Part shown: positions 18,139-25,733 of the stretch, piece by piece
How positions within the stretch are numbered: the stretch's first letter is position 1
How the letters are laid out: each line of letters begins with the position of its first letter
Assembly: GCA_902490315.1 (NCBI GenBank)
Contig: CABUDK010000002.1
Location: forward strand, 1 to 64,000
Length of the DNA stretch: 64,000 nucleotides
DNA from: an uncultured Porphyromonas sp.
GTDB taxonomy: Bacteria > Bacteroidota > Bacteroidia > Bacteroidales > Porphyromonadaceae
Direction of reading: 5' to 3'
The notes under the pieces: generated by a model
What the model was told of the DNA's origin: nothing
Databases searched by the model: none
Seen by the model: only the letters and a program-made list of their open reading frames with translations
Position numbers and translations under genes: made by a program

Positions 18139-20232
18139 ATGAGCTTCTTGACCACCCCCTTAGCAGATCTTCCTGGACTGGGAACCAAGCGGGCTCAGCT
18201 AATAGCCGAAGAGCTTGATCTACACACCTATCGGGATCTGCTCTACTACATTCCCTACCGCTACGCCGATCGTCGGGTCATCTATCCCATAGGCTCGCTC
18301 ATGCCCTCTATGTCGGAGGTGCAGGTCGAGGGAATCTTACAACCCTTTAGCGCACCCTCTTTGGGGCGCAAGAGCAGCCTCTCCGCACGCCTTATGGACG
18401 ACACAGGAGAGTTGCTATTAGTCTGGTTCAAAGGGCACAACTACATACAGCGATCACTCACGCCTGGGTGCAAATATATCGTCTACGGCAAGCTGCAGCT
18501 CTTCAACAATCAGCTTCAAATCACACACCCTGAGATCAAGCCTGCAGACAAGCCCAACCCATCCGTCGGTGGGTACCAACCGATCTACCGGACTACAGAG
18601 CGACTCAAGCGCTCCCGCATCGATTCCGCTTTCTTAGGGCGCTACATCGACCAGCTCCTCCAGAGCCCTTACTTCTCCATCCCCGAGACGCTCTCCGAGC
18701 CACTCATAGCGCACCGTCATCTAGCACCCCTACAGACTGCTATCAGATGGGTTCATCATCCTCAGAGTGTCGAGCAGGCACAGGTAGCTAAGTTCAGACT
18801 TAAGTACGACGAACTCTTTTACCTCAACCTCTACCTGCGTCGCCTAGCCGTCATGCAGCGGATGCGCTACGAAGGCTACCGCTTAGATCAGGTGGGCAAG
18901 CTCTTCAACGGCCTATACTACGCACTACCCTACGACCTCACGGGAGCGCAAAAGCGAGTCCTCCGTGAGATACGTCGGGACACCAACTCAGGAGCACAGA
19001 TGAATCGTCTCATACAGGGAGACGTGGGCAGTGGCAAGACCCTCGTTGCACTCTTTGCCATGCTCCTAGCCGTAGACAATGGCTACCAAGCCTGCATGCT
19101 CGCCCCGACGGAGATCCTAGCGCAGCAGCACTACGAGACCATCTCCGAGTTCGTCGAGGGGCTGGATCTCTCCATAGCACTTCTCACGGGGAGCAGCAAG
19201 ACGAGAGAGCGACGTGAGACCCTGTCCGCCCTAGCCGATGGCAGCCTTTCCATCTTGATCGGCACGCACGCTATATTAGAGGAGCGGGTCACCTTCCGCA
19301 AGCTCGGCATGGCCGTCATCGACGAGCAGCACCGCTTTGGCGTAGCCCAGCGCTCCAAGCTCTGGGGCAAGAACGTGCTGACCCTTCCCCACATCCTCGT
19401 CATGAGTGCCACCCCGATACCCCGCACCCTAGCCATGACTATGTATGGTGACCTCGATGTCTCGGTGATAGACGAGATGCCCCCTGGGCGCAAACCGATC
19501 ACAACCGTCCAGATAGCAGAAAAGAAGAAAGAAACACTCTACAACCTCATCAACGAAACAATCAATCGTGGACAGCAGATCTACGTTGTCTTCCCTATGA
19601 TCGAAGGAACGGAGGAGTCTGACTTTGCCAATCTAGAGGTGGGCTACAAGGAGTACGTAGAGCGCTTTGGCGAAGAGCGAGTCGTCTACGTTCACGGACG
19701 ACTCAGCGCTGAGGACAAGGCGGAGCAGATGGAGCGCTTTGCCTCGGGTGAGGTGCCGATACTCCTTGCCACGACGGTCATAGAGGTGGGCGTCAACGTG
19801 CCAAACGCTACGGTTATGGTGATCAACGATGCACAGCGCTTCGGACTGGCACAGCTACATCAGCTGCGGGGGCGTGTGGGGCGTGGTGGCGACAAGAGCT
19901 ACTGTATCCTCGTCACGCCCGACGACCTGCAGGGCGATGCCAAGCAACGCATCGACACGATGGTTGCCACGCAAGACGGCTTCAAAATTGCTGAGGAGGA
20001 TATGCGCCTGCGAGGCTTCGGACAGATGGAGGGGACACGGCAGAGCGGTACTCTAGCGGGCATCAGCATAGCCGACCCCGTGGCCGACTACAACCTCCTC
20101 GCCCTCACGCGAGTAGACGTCAACTATCTCCTCGACTACAGTCCGCTCCTCGACAAACCCGACACAGAGCTCTACCGCATCAACCTCGAGCGCATCCACC
20201 CCAACGCCCACCACTGGGGACAAATCAGCTAA
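18139..20232 (+). CDS. recG: ATP-dependent DNA helicase RecG
   Basis: RecG drives branch migration and replication-fork regression. From the ATG at 18139 the protein is 697 residues, a normal length. It has an N-terminal wedge region (LADLPGLGTKRAQLI and an OB-fold around residues 50-150), Walker A GDVGSGKT, the DEQH box in DEQHRFGVAQR, the SATPIPRTLAM motif, and the C-terminal helicase region with VIEVGVNVPNATVM and QLRGRVGRG. A longer frame opens at 18046 inside ispD, but the family N terminus matches the later ATG. A convergent terminator and a repeat element separate it from the hut operon. Confidence 0.96.
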   Translation: MSFLTTPLADLPGLGTKRAQLIAEELDLHTYRDLLYYIPYRYADRRVIYPIGSLMPSMSEVQVEGILQPFSAPSLGRKSSLSARLMDDTGELLLVWFKGHNYIQRSLTPGCKYIVYGKLQLFNNQLQITHPEIKPADKPNPSVGGYQPIYRTTERLKRSRIDSAFLGRYIDQLLQSPYFSIPETLSEPLIAHRHLAPLQTAIRWVHHPQSVEQAQVAKFRLKYDELFYLNLYLRRLAVMQRMRYEGYRLDQVGKLFNGLYYALPYDLTGAQKRVLREIRRDTNSGAQMNRLIQGDVGSGKTLVALFAMLLAVDNGYQACMLAPTEILAQQHYETISEFVEGLDLSIALLTGSSKTRERRETLSALADGSLSILIGTHAILEERVTFRKLGMAVIDEQHRFGVAQRSKLWGKNVLTLPHILVMSATPIPRTLAMTMYGDLDVSVIDEMPPGRKPITTVQIAEKKKETLYNLINETINRGQQIYVVFPMIEGTEESDFANLEVGYKEYVERFGEERVVYVHGRLSAEDKAEQMERFASGEVPILLATTVIEVGVNVPNATVMVINDAQRFGLAQLHQLRGRVGRGGDKSYCILVTPDDLQGDAKQRIDTMVATQDGFKIAEEDMRLRGFGQMEGTRQSGTLAGISIADPVADYNLLALTRVDVNYLLDYSPLLDKPDTELYRINLERIHPNAHHWGQIS

Positions 20233-20309
20233 CTCAGTCCCCACGACGTCTGCCCATACATTTTGTTGTTCGTTTTGTCGTTGAAAGTTGGGCGAGCTTA
20301 CTCGTCATT

Positions 20310-20515
20310 TTCGATGCTTTCCAAAATATCCACGGAGATATTTCGAAATAGCTCGCTGGGAAATGAAAATTCTTCAGCTAACTAATTACAAATTCTTCGG
20401 AAGAATGAAATGATACTTCGGAAGAATCAAATGATAAGTCCGAAGAGTTTTTTCTTTGCTCGGGAGGAAATAAAAAATCCCCCACGAAGGAGGACCTAAG
20501 TTCCTACGAGAGGCG
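20310..20515. repeat. CCGAAG-core intergenic element, copy 2
   Basis: The centre carries TTCTTCGGAAGAAT, ACTTCGGAAGAAT and AAGTCCGAAG units 21 bp apart, in the orientation opposite to copy 1. The flanks (AAATAGCTCGCTGGG; CTCGGGAGGAAAT) are diverged arms. It occupies most of the 20233-20690 gap between convergent recG and hutH; no gene is seen in that gap. Confidence 0.7.
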
Positions 20516-20576
20516 TAATAAATGCTTCTCAATCACGCCGCAAGTCCAACGTTTATCAGACAACTACTGCAAATAA

Positions 20577-20620
20577 AAGCGTGAGCGTGCTGACTGTACT
20601 TAGTCAACACGCTCATGCTT
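20577..20620 (-). terminator. terminator of the hut operon
   Basis: A 19-bp stem with two G-T-type pairs (20577-20595 with 20602-20620) is followed on the minus strand by TTTTATTTGC. It lies about 70 bases past the hutH stop; it may also halt recG transcripts. Confidence 0.75.
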
Positions 20621-20690
20621 GATTGTAGTATGAATATGAAGGGGTGATACCCCCTACACTATTGATTTATCAGTGCTTTATCGCAACTTC

Positions 20691-22190
20691 TTATTCAAAG
20701 GGGAAGGTCTTGATGAGCTCCTCAGCCTTGTTCATCTGCTCGTACATGACGACGTCATCCTCGACACGAGGACATACCTTGCGGAAGCTAGCGAGGAAGC
20801 CCTCGAGACGCTCCGAGGTCTTCATAGGACGACGGAACTCGATCGCCTGAGCTGCATTGAGTAGCTCGATACCGAAGAGACGATAGAGGTTGGCGATGAG
20901 TGGCATAAGCTTCGTCGCTGCGTTAGCACCCATAGAGACGTGATCCTCCTGGCCATTGCTGGAGACGATGCTGTCGCTAGCTGCTGAGTGGCAGTACATC
21001 TTGTTCTGGCTAACCATAGCGGCTGCTGCATACTGCGGGATCATGAAGCCACTGTTGAGTCCAGGGTTGGCAACGAGGAACTCAGGCAGGTCGCGTAGAC
21101 CGAGAATGAGCTGAGCGACACGACGCTCTGAGATATTGCCTAGCTCAGCGAGTGCTATAGCGAGGAAGTCGTAGACGATCGCTAGAGGCTGGCCATGGAA
21201 GTTACCACCTGATACAACCATATCGTCATCGGGGAAGACGGTGGGATTGTCCGTAACAGAGTTGATCTCAGTCTCGACGACACTGCGCACGTAAGCGATG
21301 GCGTCACGCGAAGCTCCGTGTACCTGGGGCACACAGCGGAAGCTGTATGGATCCTGTACCTGGGGCTTAGGCTTAGCAATCATCTCGCTACCCTTGAGTA
21401 GCTCACGCATGTGGGCTGCGACCTGTATCTGTCCCTGGTGTGGACGTATCTGGTGCAGACGATCATCGTAGGGAGCGTCTAGTCCAGCGAATGCCTCTAG
21501 AGAGAGTGCTGCACACCAGTCGGCAGCTAGCTTGAGGCGCTCTGCCTGTATGAGGGCGTAGACACCGTGTGAGCTCATGAACTGAGTACCATTGAGCAGG
21601 GCTAGACCCTCTTTGCTCTTGAGCTTGATAGGCTTCCAGCCAAACTTGCCGAGGACCTCGCAGGAGGGAAGCTTCTCACCCTTGTAGCGTACCTCGCCGT
21701 AACCGATGAGCGGTAGGAAGAGGTTGGCTAGAGGAGCTAAGTCGCCTGAAGCACCTAGCGAACCGCGATCATAGACGACGGGTAGGACATCCGCATTGAG
21801 CATGTCAACGATGCGCTGTGCGGTCTCTACCTGTACACCACTATTGCCGATCTGCAGAGCATGAGCCTTCAGGAGGAGCATAAGGCGAATAATGGGGGCT
21901 GCGACCTCGTCACCACAGCTACAAGCGTGGCTCTTGACGATGTTTTCCTGAAGCTTGGTGAGCTGATCAGGTGAGATCGTGCGGTTACAGAGTGAACCGA
22001 AGCCCGTGGTGACACCGTAGATAGGCTTGTCGACCTCCTCGACCTTGCGGTCTAGGTAGTTGCGACAGTGCTCGATACGCTTGATAGCCTCTGGTGAGAG
22101 GGTTAGCTCGAAGTGGTTCTCTAGATACTCTCGGCATAGCTCGATGGTGAGCTGCTCGCTACCGATGGCGAATGATTTACGTGCTGACAT
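20691..22190 (-). CDS. hutH: histidine ammonia-lyase
   Basis: HutH deaminates histidine to trans-urocanate, the first step of histidine breakdown. The 499 residues match the family. The MIO cofactor forms from Ala147-Ser148-Gly149 in GSLGASGDLAPLA, and the substrate-binding YGVTTGFG motif is near residue 58. It is the last gene of the minus-strand hut run, six bases after fchA. The formimino route encoded beside it would yield glutamate, ammonia and a one-carbon unit on folate. Confidence 0.97.
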   Translation of the reverse strand: MSARKSFAIGSEQLTIELCREYLENHFELTLSPEAIKRIEHCRNYLDRKVEEVDKPIYGVTTGFGSLCNRTISPDQLTKLQENIVKSHACSCGDEVAAPIIRLMLLLKAHALQIGNSGVQVETAQRIVDMLNADVLPVVYDRGSLGASGDLAPLANLFLPLIGYGEVRYKGEKLPSCEVLGKFGWKPIKLKSKEGLALLNGTQFMSSHGVYALIQAERLKLAADWCAALSLEAFAGLDAPYDDRLHQIRPHQGQIQVAAHMRELLKGSEMIAKPKPQVQDPYSFRCVPQVHGASRDAIAYVRSVVETEINSVTDNPTVFPDDDMVVSGGNFHGQPLAIVYDFLAIALAELGNISERRVAQLILGLRDLPEFLVANPGLNSGFMIPQYAAAAMVSQNKMYCHSAASDSIVSSNGQEDHVSMGANAATKLMPLIANLYRLFGIELLNAAQAIEFRRPMKTSERLEGFLASFRKVCPRVEDDVVMYEQMNKAEELIKTFPFE

Positions 22191-22196
22191 GTTTCT

Positions 22197-22832
22197 TTAT
22201 TTGCAAGCTTCCTTAGTATACTCTATGACCTTAGCCTCACGCTCGATCACCTCACGCTCGAGACGATCAGCCTCTGCGGTCATGTCTGCGACGTACTGCT
22301 CGTCCTTGATGGAGGTTAGGTTAATGCGAACGTTAAAGAGTGCGCCGATGATCGCATTGCGTGCGGACATCATAGCGACGCAGCCATCGGTGACGGCGTT
22401 TTGGTTACCATTGGAGACAACCTCCTCGATGTCGCTCAGCAGACTGTAGACACGACGAGCGACCTCCATGGGTACGTTGGCCGCGATCTTGGTGGCCTCT
22501 TGGATTTGCGCAGAGCGTGCAGCCTTCTCTTCGTCAGTCTCTTTGGGCATCTGGAAAGCAGCAAAGACAACGTTGTAAGCTTCGCTGTCACGATCTATAT
22601 CGAGGATTAACTGCTGACGAATCTGTTGCACACGCTCGACGAGCTGCTTCATCTGCTCCTCGACCTCGGCATACTTCTTCTTGCCAATGGTGAGTCCTGC
22701 GACCATCTCCGTGAGAGCGGCTGCGATGGAACCACAAAGTGCTGAGATGCTACCACCTCCAGGTACAGGATCTTTGCCTGCAGTAGTGTCAAGAAAACCC
22801 TTGACGGTCAAGTCTGTTAGACTATTATTCAT
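22197..22832 (-). CDS. fchA: formiminotetrahydrofolate cyclodeaminase
   Basis: FchA turns 5-formimino-THF into 5,10-methenyl-THF and ammonia. The 211-residue, mostly helical protein starts the family pattern with FLDTTAGKDPVPGGGSISAL and continues with a long helical region (DIDRDSEAYNVVFAAF). In animals this activity is fused to the formiminotransferase; here it is a separate gene, as in many anaerobes. It lies between hutI (60-base gap) and hutH (6-base gap). Confidence 0.95.
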   Translation of the reverse strand: MNNSLTDLTVKGFLDTTAGKDPVPGGGSISALCGSIAAALTEMVAGLTIGKKKYAEVEEQMKQLVERVQQIRQQLILDIDRDSEAYNVVFAAFQMPKETDEEKAARSAQIQEATKIAANVPMEVARRVYSLLSDIEEVVSNGNQNAVTDGCVAMMSARNAIIGALFNVRINLTSIKDEQYVADMTAEADRLEREVIEREAKVIEYTKEACK

Positions 22833-22892
22833 AGAATGATTGAGATTGTTTGTTAGTTAATTAATTGGGTAGCGACTAGCCTTGCTAGAACG

Positions 22893-24167
22893 CTAGACGC
22901 TGGGTGTGGGGGTCACGAGTTTGTTTTCGTAGACGGTACCCGCCTTGATGGTGGCTCGTACGAGGTTGACACCAAAGTGATAAGAGAGGAACTTGTACGA
23001 GGGGAAGCGTAGCAACGCTAGGTCACCTGCCTTACCTACTTCGATGCTACCTATCTGATCAGCACGACCGATGGCGGCAGCACCATTGAGCGTGAGTGCT
23101 GTGACGGCTTCCTCGACAGTCATACCCATATAGATGGTTGCTAGAGCAAACATCAGCGGAATGGAGGAGCTGAAGCAGCTTCCTGGGTTGAGATCGGAAG
23201 CAACGGCTACAGCGCAGCCTGCATCGATCATACGACGTGCTGGCGCATACTCCTCGCCTAGGCTGAAGGCGGTACAGGGGAGGCAGGTAGCCACCGTGTC
23301 GCTCTGAGCCAATGCTTGGATACCTTTATCAGAGATCTGTAGTAGGTGATCCGCAGAGAGACATCCTAGCTCGGCTGCTAGCTCAGCACCGCCGAAAGAG
23401 ACGATCTCATCGGCATGCATCTTGACCTTGAGTCCCAGCTCCTTAGCACGAGTCAAGAGGATGCGTGTCTGCTCATGGTCGAAGACGCCTTTCTCTGTAA
23501 AGATGTCGCAGCACTCTGCCAAGCCTCGCTCTACGACTACTGGCATGACTGTGTCACAGAGGTAGTGAATGAAGTCTGTGGAGCGACCCTTGTACTCGGG
23601 CGGGGTGTCGTGAGCTCCCATAAAGGTGGGGTAAAGGTCTATCGGGTGCTGCTTCTGTAGCGTCCGAATGACCTCTAGCTGCTTGATCTCTGTGTTAAGC
23701 TCCATACCGTAGCCACTCTTAGCCTCAACGGTCGTGACACCCATAGATAGCATCGCATCTAGATGTGCAGAGGCACGCTGGGTAAGCTCCTCAGCCGTTG
23801 CGCTGCGGGTAGCCTTCATCGTGTTGGCTATACCCCCACCACGCTCCATGATGCTCATATAGCTGTCACCAGCTAGTCGCCACTGGAACTCGTCTTCACG
23901 GTACCCCCCAAAGATAAGGTGGGTGTGACTATCGACGAAGCCAGGCAGGACGCACCCGCCCTGAGCGTCATAAGCGACGCAGTCGGTGTGGTCTACTTGC
24001 TCAGCTTCTTGCATGGTTCCAACGAAGGCTATCTTGCCTTGTCGTACGATGATGGCGGCTGGTCCCTCGATGACTCCGATCTGGCGCATCGCCTCAGCAC
24101 CGTGCTGTGCGGTGGAGCCTGGACGGGTCACAATCTGACCGATGTTGTATAGATAGAGATTAGACAT
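22893..24167 (-). CDS. hutI: imidazolonepropionase
   Basis: HutI hydrolyses imidazolone-5-propionate to N-formimino-L-glutamate. The 424-residue amidohydrolase has the metal-binding HxH (His81, His83 in FVDSHTHLIFGG), the substrate loop YREDEFQWRLAGDSYMSIMERGGGI, and the later metal and catalytic sites in KMHADEIVSFGGAELA and ASDLNPGS. Its start codon abuts the TTAGAG repeat tract at 24168-24296, so its translation signals lie in repeat DNA. Its substrate requires urocanase, which is not present in this window. Confidence 0.97.
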   Translation of the reverse strand: MSNLYLYNIGQIVTRPGSTAQHGAEAMRQIGVIEGPAAIIVRQGKIAFVGTMQEAEQVDHTDCVAYDAQGGCVLPGFVDSHTHLIFGGYREDEFQWRLAGDSYMSIMERGGGIANTMKATRSATAEELTQRASAHLDAMLSMGVTTVEAKSGYGMELNTEIKQLEVIRTLQKQHPIDLYPTFMGAHDTPPEYKGRSTDFIHYLCDTVMPVVVERGLAECCDIFTEKGVFDHEQTRILLTRAKELGLKVKMHADEIVSFGGAELAAELGCLSADHLLQISDKGIQALAQSDTVATCLPCTAFSLGEEYAPARRMIDAGCAVAVASDLNPGSCFSSSIPLMFALATIYMGMTVEEAVTALTLNGAAAIGRADQIGSIEVGKAGDLALLRFPSYKFLSYHFGVNLVRATIKAGTVYENKLVTPTPSV

Positions 24168-24296
24168 TAGATTTTAGAAGTTAGAGGTTAGAGAATAGAA
24201 GTTAGAGGTTAGAGAATAGAAGTTAGAGGTTAGAGAATAGAAGTTAGAGGTTAGAGAATAGAAGTTAGAGGTTAGAAATTAGAGGTTAGACTTTAG
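24168..24296. repeat. left TTAGAG tract: about five 21-bp units flanking the four-helix-bundle gene
   Basis: Units of TAGAAGTTAGAGGTTAGAGA(A) begin at 24175, 24196, 24217, 24238 and 24259, exactly 21 bp apart and almost identical. The purine strand is on plus. The tract supplies the TAA stop and last codons of the gene at 24279-24644 and the leader of hutI. Confidence 0.9.
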
Positions 24297-24644
24297 AGAT
24301 TTAATGAGACCTGCAAGCATACGCCCTACTTCGTCAGAGAGGCTCAGAGTCTCTCTTAGCTGATCCTCTGAGATGTAGCCTAAGCGTAGACAAAGCTCTA
24401 GCTGTGTCTCTAGCTCTGCTCGGGAGCCTTGCGCTATGTGTAGGAAGTGATTCGTATCTCTCTTACTCTCTCTCGCATTCCCCTCTGCAATATTAGAGGG
24501 GATGGAGATAGCCGACCGTCTCATTTGGTCTAAGAGCGCATACTTCTCTTCCAACGGTAGTTGGCGTATGAGATTATAGACATCTATGGTCAGTTGCATG
24601 GCTTTCTGCCAAACGATCAAGTCTCTATAATCTTTGCCTGCCAC
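24279..24644 (-). CDS. four-helix-bundle protein, S23 / 23S rRNA intervening-sequence family
   Basis: The 121-residue, all-helical protein has the S23 (TIGR02436-like) signature: YRDLIVWQKAMQLTIDVYNL, then SIPSNIAEGNARESKRDTNHF and the amphipathic ELETQLELCLRLGYI. Family members occur as ORFs in 23S rRNA intervening sequences, and the fold is shared with Avd of diversity-generating retroelements; their molecular role is not settled, and nucleic-acid binding is suspected. Here it begins with GTG, within or beside repeat DNA, and ends inside repeat DNA (stop TAA is part of a 21-bp unit). The inverted tracts on both sides make it look like an insertion into the ftcD-hutI junction. There is no reverse transcriptase or rRNA nearby. 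The start codon is uncertain. Confidence 0.85.
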   Translation of the reverse strand: MAGKDYRDLIVWQKAMQLTIDVYNLIRQLPLEEKYALLDQMRRSAISIPSNIAEGNARESKRDTNHFLHIAQGSRAELETQLELCLRLGYISEDQLRETLSLSDEVGRMLAGLIKSLKSNL

Positions 24645-24683
24645 TCTAACTTCTAATCTCTAATTTCTAACCTCTAATTTCTC
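24645..24683. repeat. right TTAGAG tract, inverted relative to the left tract
   Basis: The plus strand reads pyrimidine-rich TCTAACTTCTAATCTCTAAT-type units, that is, the reverse complement of the left tract. The two tracts therefore form imperfect terminal inverted repeats around the four-helix-bundle gene, filling the 45-bp gap after ftcD. Confidence 0.85.
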
Positions 24684-24689
24684 TTTGAA

Positions 24690-25595
24690 CTACTCCATCA
24701 TGCGGAGCTCGAGGATCTGGGTCTCGCAGAAGTTCTCGATGCCGAGGTAGTACTCAGCGCAGTCGATGAGAGCCTTCATAGGTACGAGGCCTATGACCTC
24801 AGCACCAACGATCTCGACACCGTAGCGACGAGCCTCCATACGTACCATCTCGTGAGCACGATAGACGGCTGTCTTGGTGTAGTCGGTGAGGTTCATAGAG
24901 ACCTGTACGATGTGTCTATCGGTTAGCTCTACACCCATAGCCTTGCAGAAGCGTAGACCGCCACCGATGTGACGTACCTTCTTAGCAATCGCATCAGCGA
25001 TAGAGAGGTCAGAGGTGTTGAGGTTAACATTGTAAGCGACGAGTGGCATACGAGCACCGACAGCTACAACACCTGCCGTGGGGTGGATGTCAGCTGGACC
25101 GAAGTCTGGGTGCCACTCATCCTCGTGGATCTTCTCAGCCATACCCTCGAATTGTCCCTTGCGGATCTTAGCGAGGTTCTCACGATGAGGAGCTGTAGCA
25201 CTCTTCTCATAGAGGAAGACGGGTACACCGATGCGCTCGCCGATCTCCTTACCGACCTCCTTAGAGAGCTCGATAGCCTCCTCCATCTCCATATTGCGAA
25301 TGGGGATAAAGGGGATAACGTCGACAGCGCCCATACGTGGGTGCTGACCCTCATGCTTGGTCATATCGATCACCTTGACAGCGATCTCGACAGCCGCGAT
25401 AACAGACTTGCGGACAGCCTCAGGCTCGCCCATGACGGTCACCACGCAGCGGTTGTGATCCTCGTCATTGCTGTAGTCTAAGAGCTTGACGCCCTTGGTC
25501 TCTCTAAAGGGTTGTACGATCTGCTCAATCTTTGCTTTGTCGCGTCCCTCGCTAAAGTTGGGGACACACTCTACGATCTTTGTCTGGATAGCCAT
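24690..25595 (-). CDS. ftcD: glutamate formimidoyltransferase
   Basis: FtcD moves the formimino group of N-formimino-glutamate to tetrahydrofolate, releasing glutamate. The 301-residue protein covers the two formiminotransferase subdomains only (IVECVPNFSEGRD at the start, then HEGQHPRMGAVDVIPFIP with the catalytic-site His, and GARMPLVAYNVNLNT), without the cyclodeaminase domain supplied separately by fchA. It is the first gene of the hut run. I see no clear -7 box in the 138 bases upstream, so the promoter is undefined. Confidence 0.96.
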   Translation of the reverse strand: MAIQTKIVECVPNFSEGRDKAKIEQIVQPFRETKGVKLLDYSNDEDHNRCVVTVMGEPEAVRKSVIAAVEIAVKVIDMTKHEGQHPRMGAVDVIPFIPIRNMEMEEAIELSKEVGKEIGERIGVPVFLYEKSATAPHRENLAKIRKGQFEGMAEKIHEDEWHPDFGPADIHPTAGVVAVGARMPLVAYNVNLNTSDLSIADAIAKKVRHIGGGLRFCKAMGVELTDRHIVQVSMNLTDYTKTAVYRAHEMVRMEARRYGVEIVGAEVIGLVPMKALIDCAEYYLGIENFCETQILELRMME

Positions 25596-25733
25596 TGTAT
25601 TATCTATTTATAGTGTTGTGTTTTGATATCTTGGTAAGCCTTTTCGATAGGTCTCCTCAAACATTCCGCTAAGTTACTGATTATTTGAAGTACTGTCAAG
25701 CTTTTCAAGAGGAAAATAGTACTAAAGTGTGCG

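Noticed and set aside
24279..24644. Diversity-generating retroelement, because S23 resembles Avd
   Set aside because: No reverse transcriptase, template repeat or variable target gene is present in the window.
24969..25481. 170-residue antisense ORF within ftcD
   Set aside because: Shadow frame; ftcD itself has full family motifs on the other strand.
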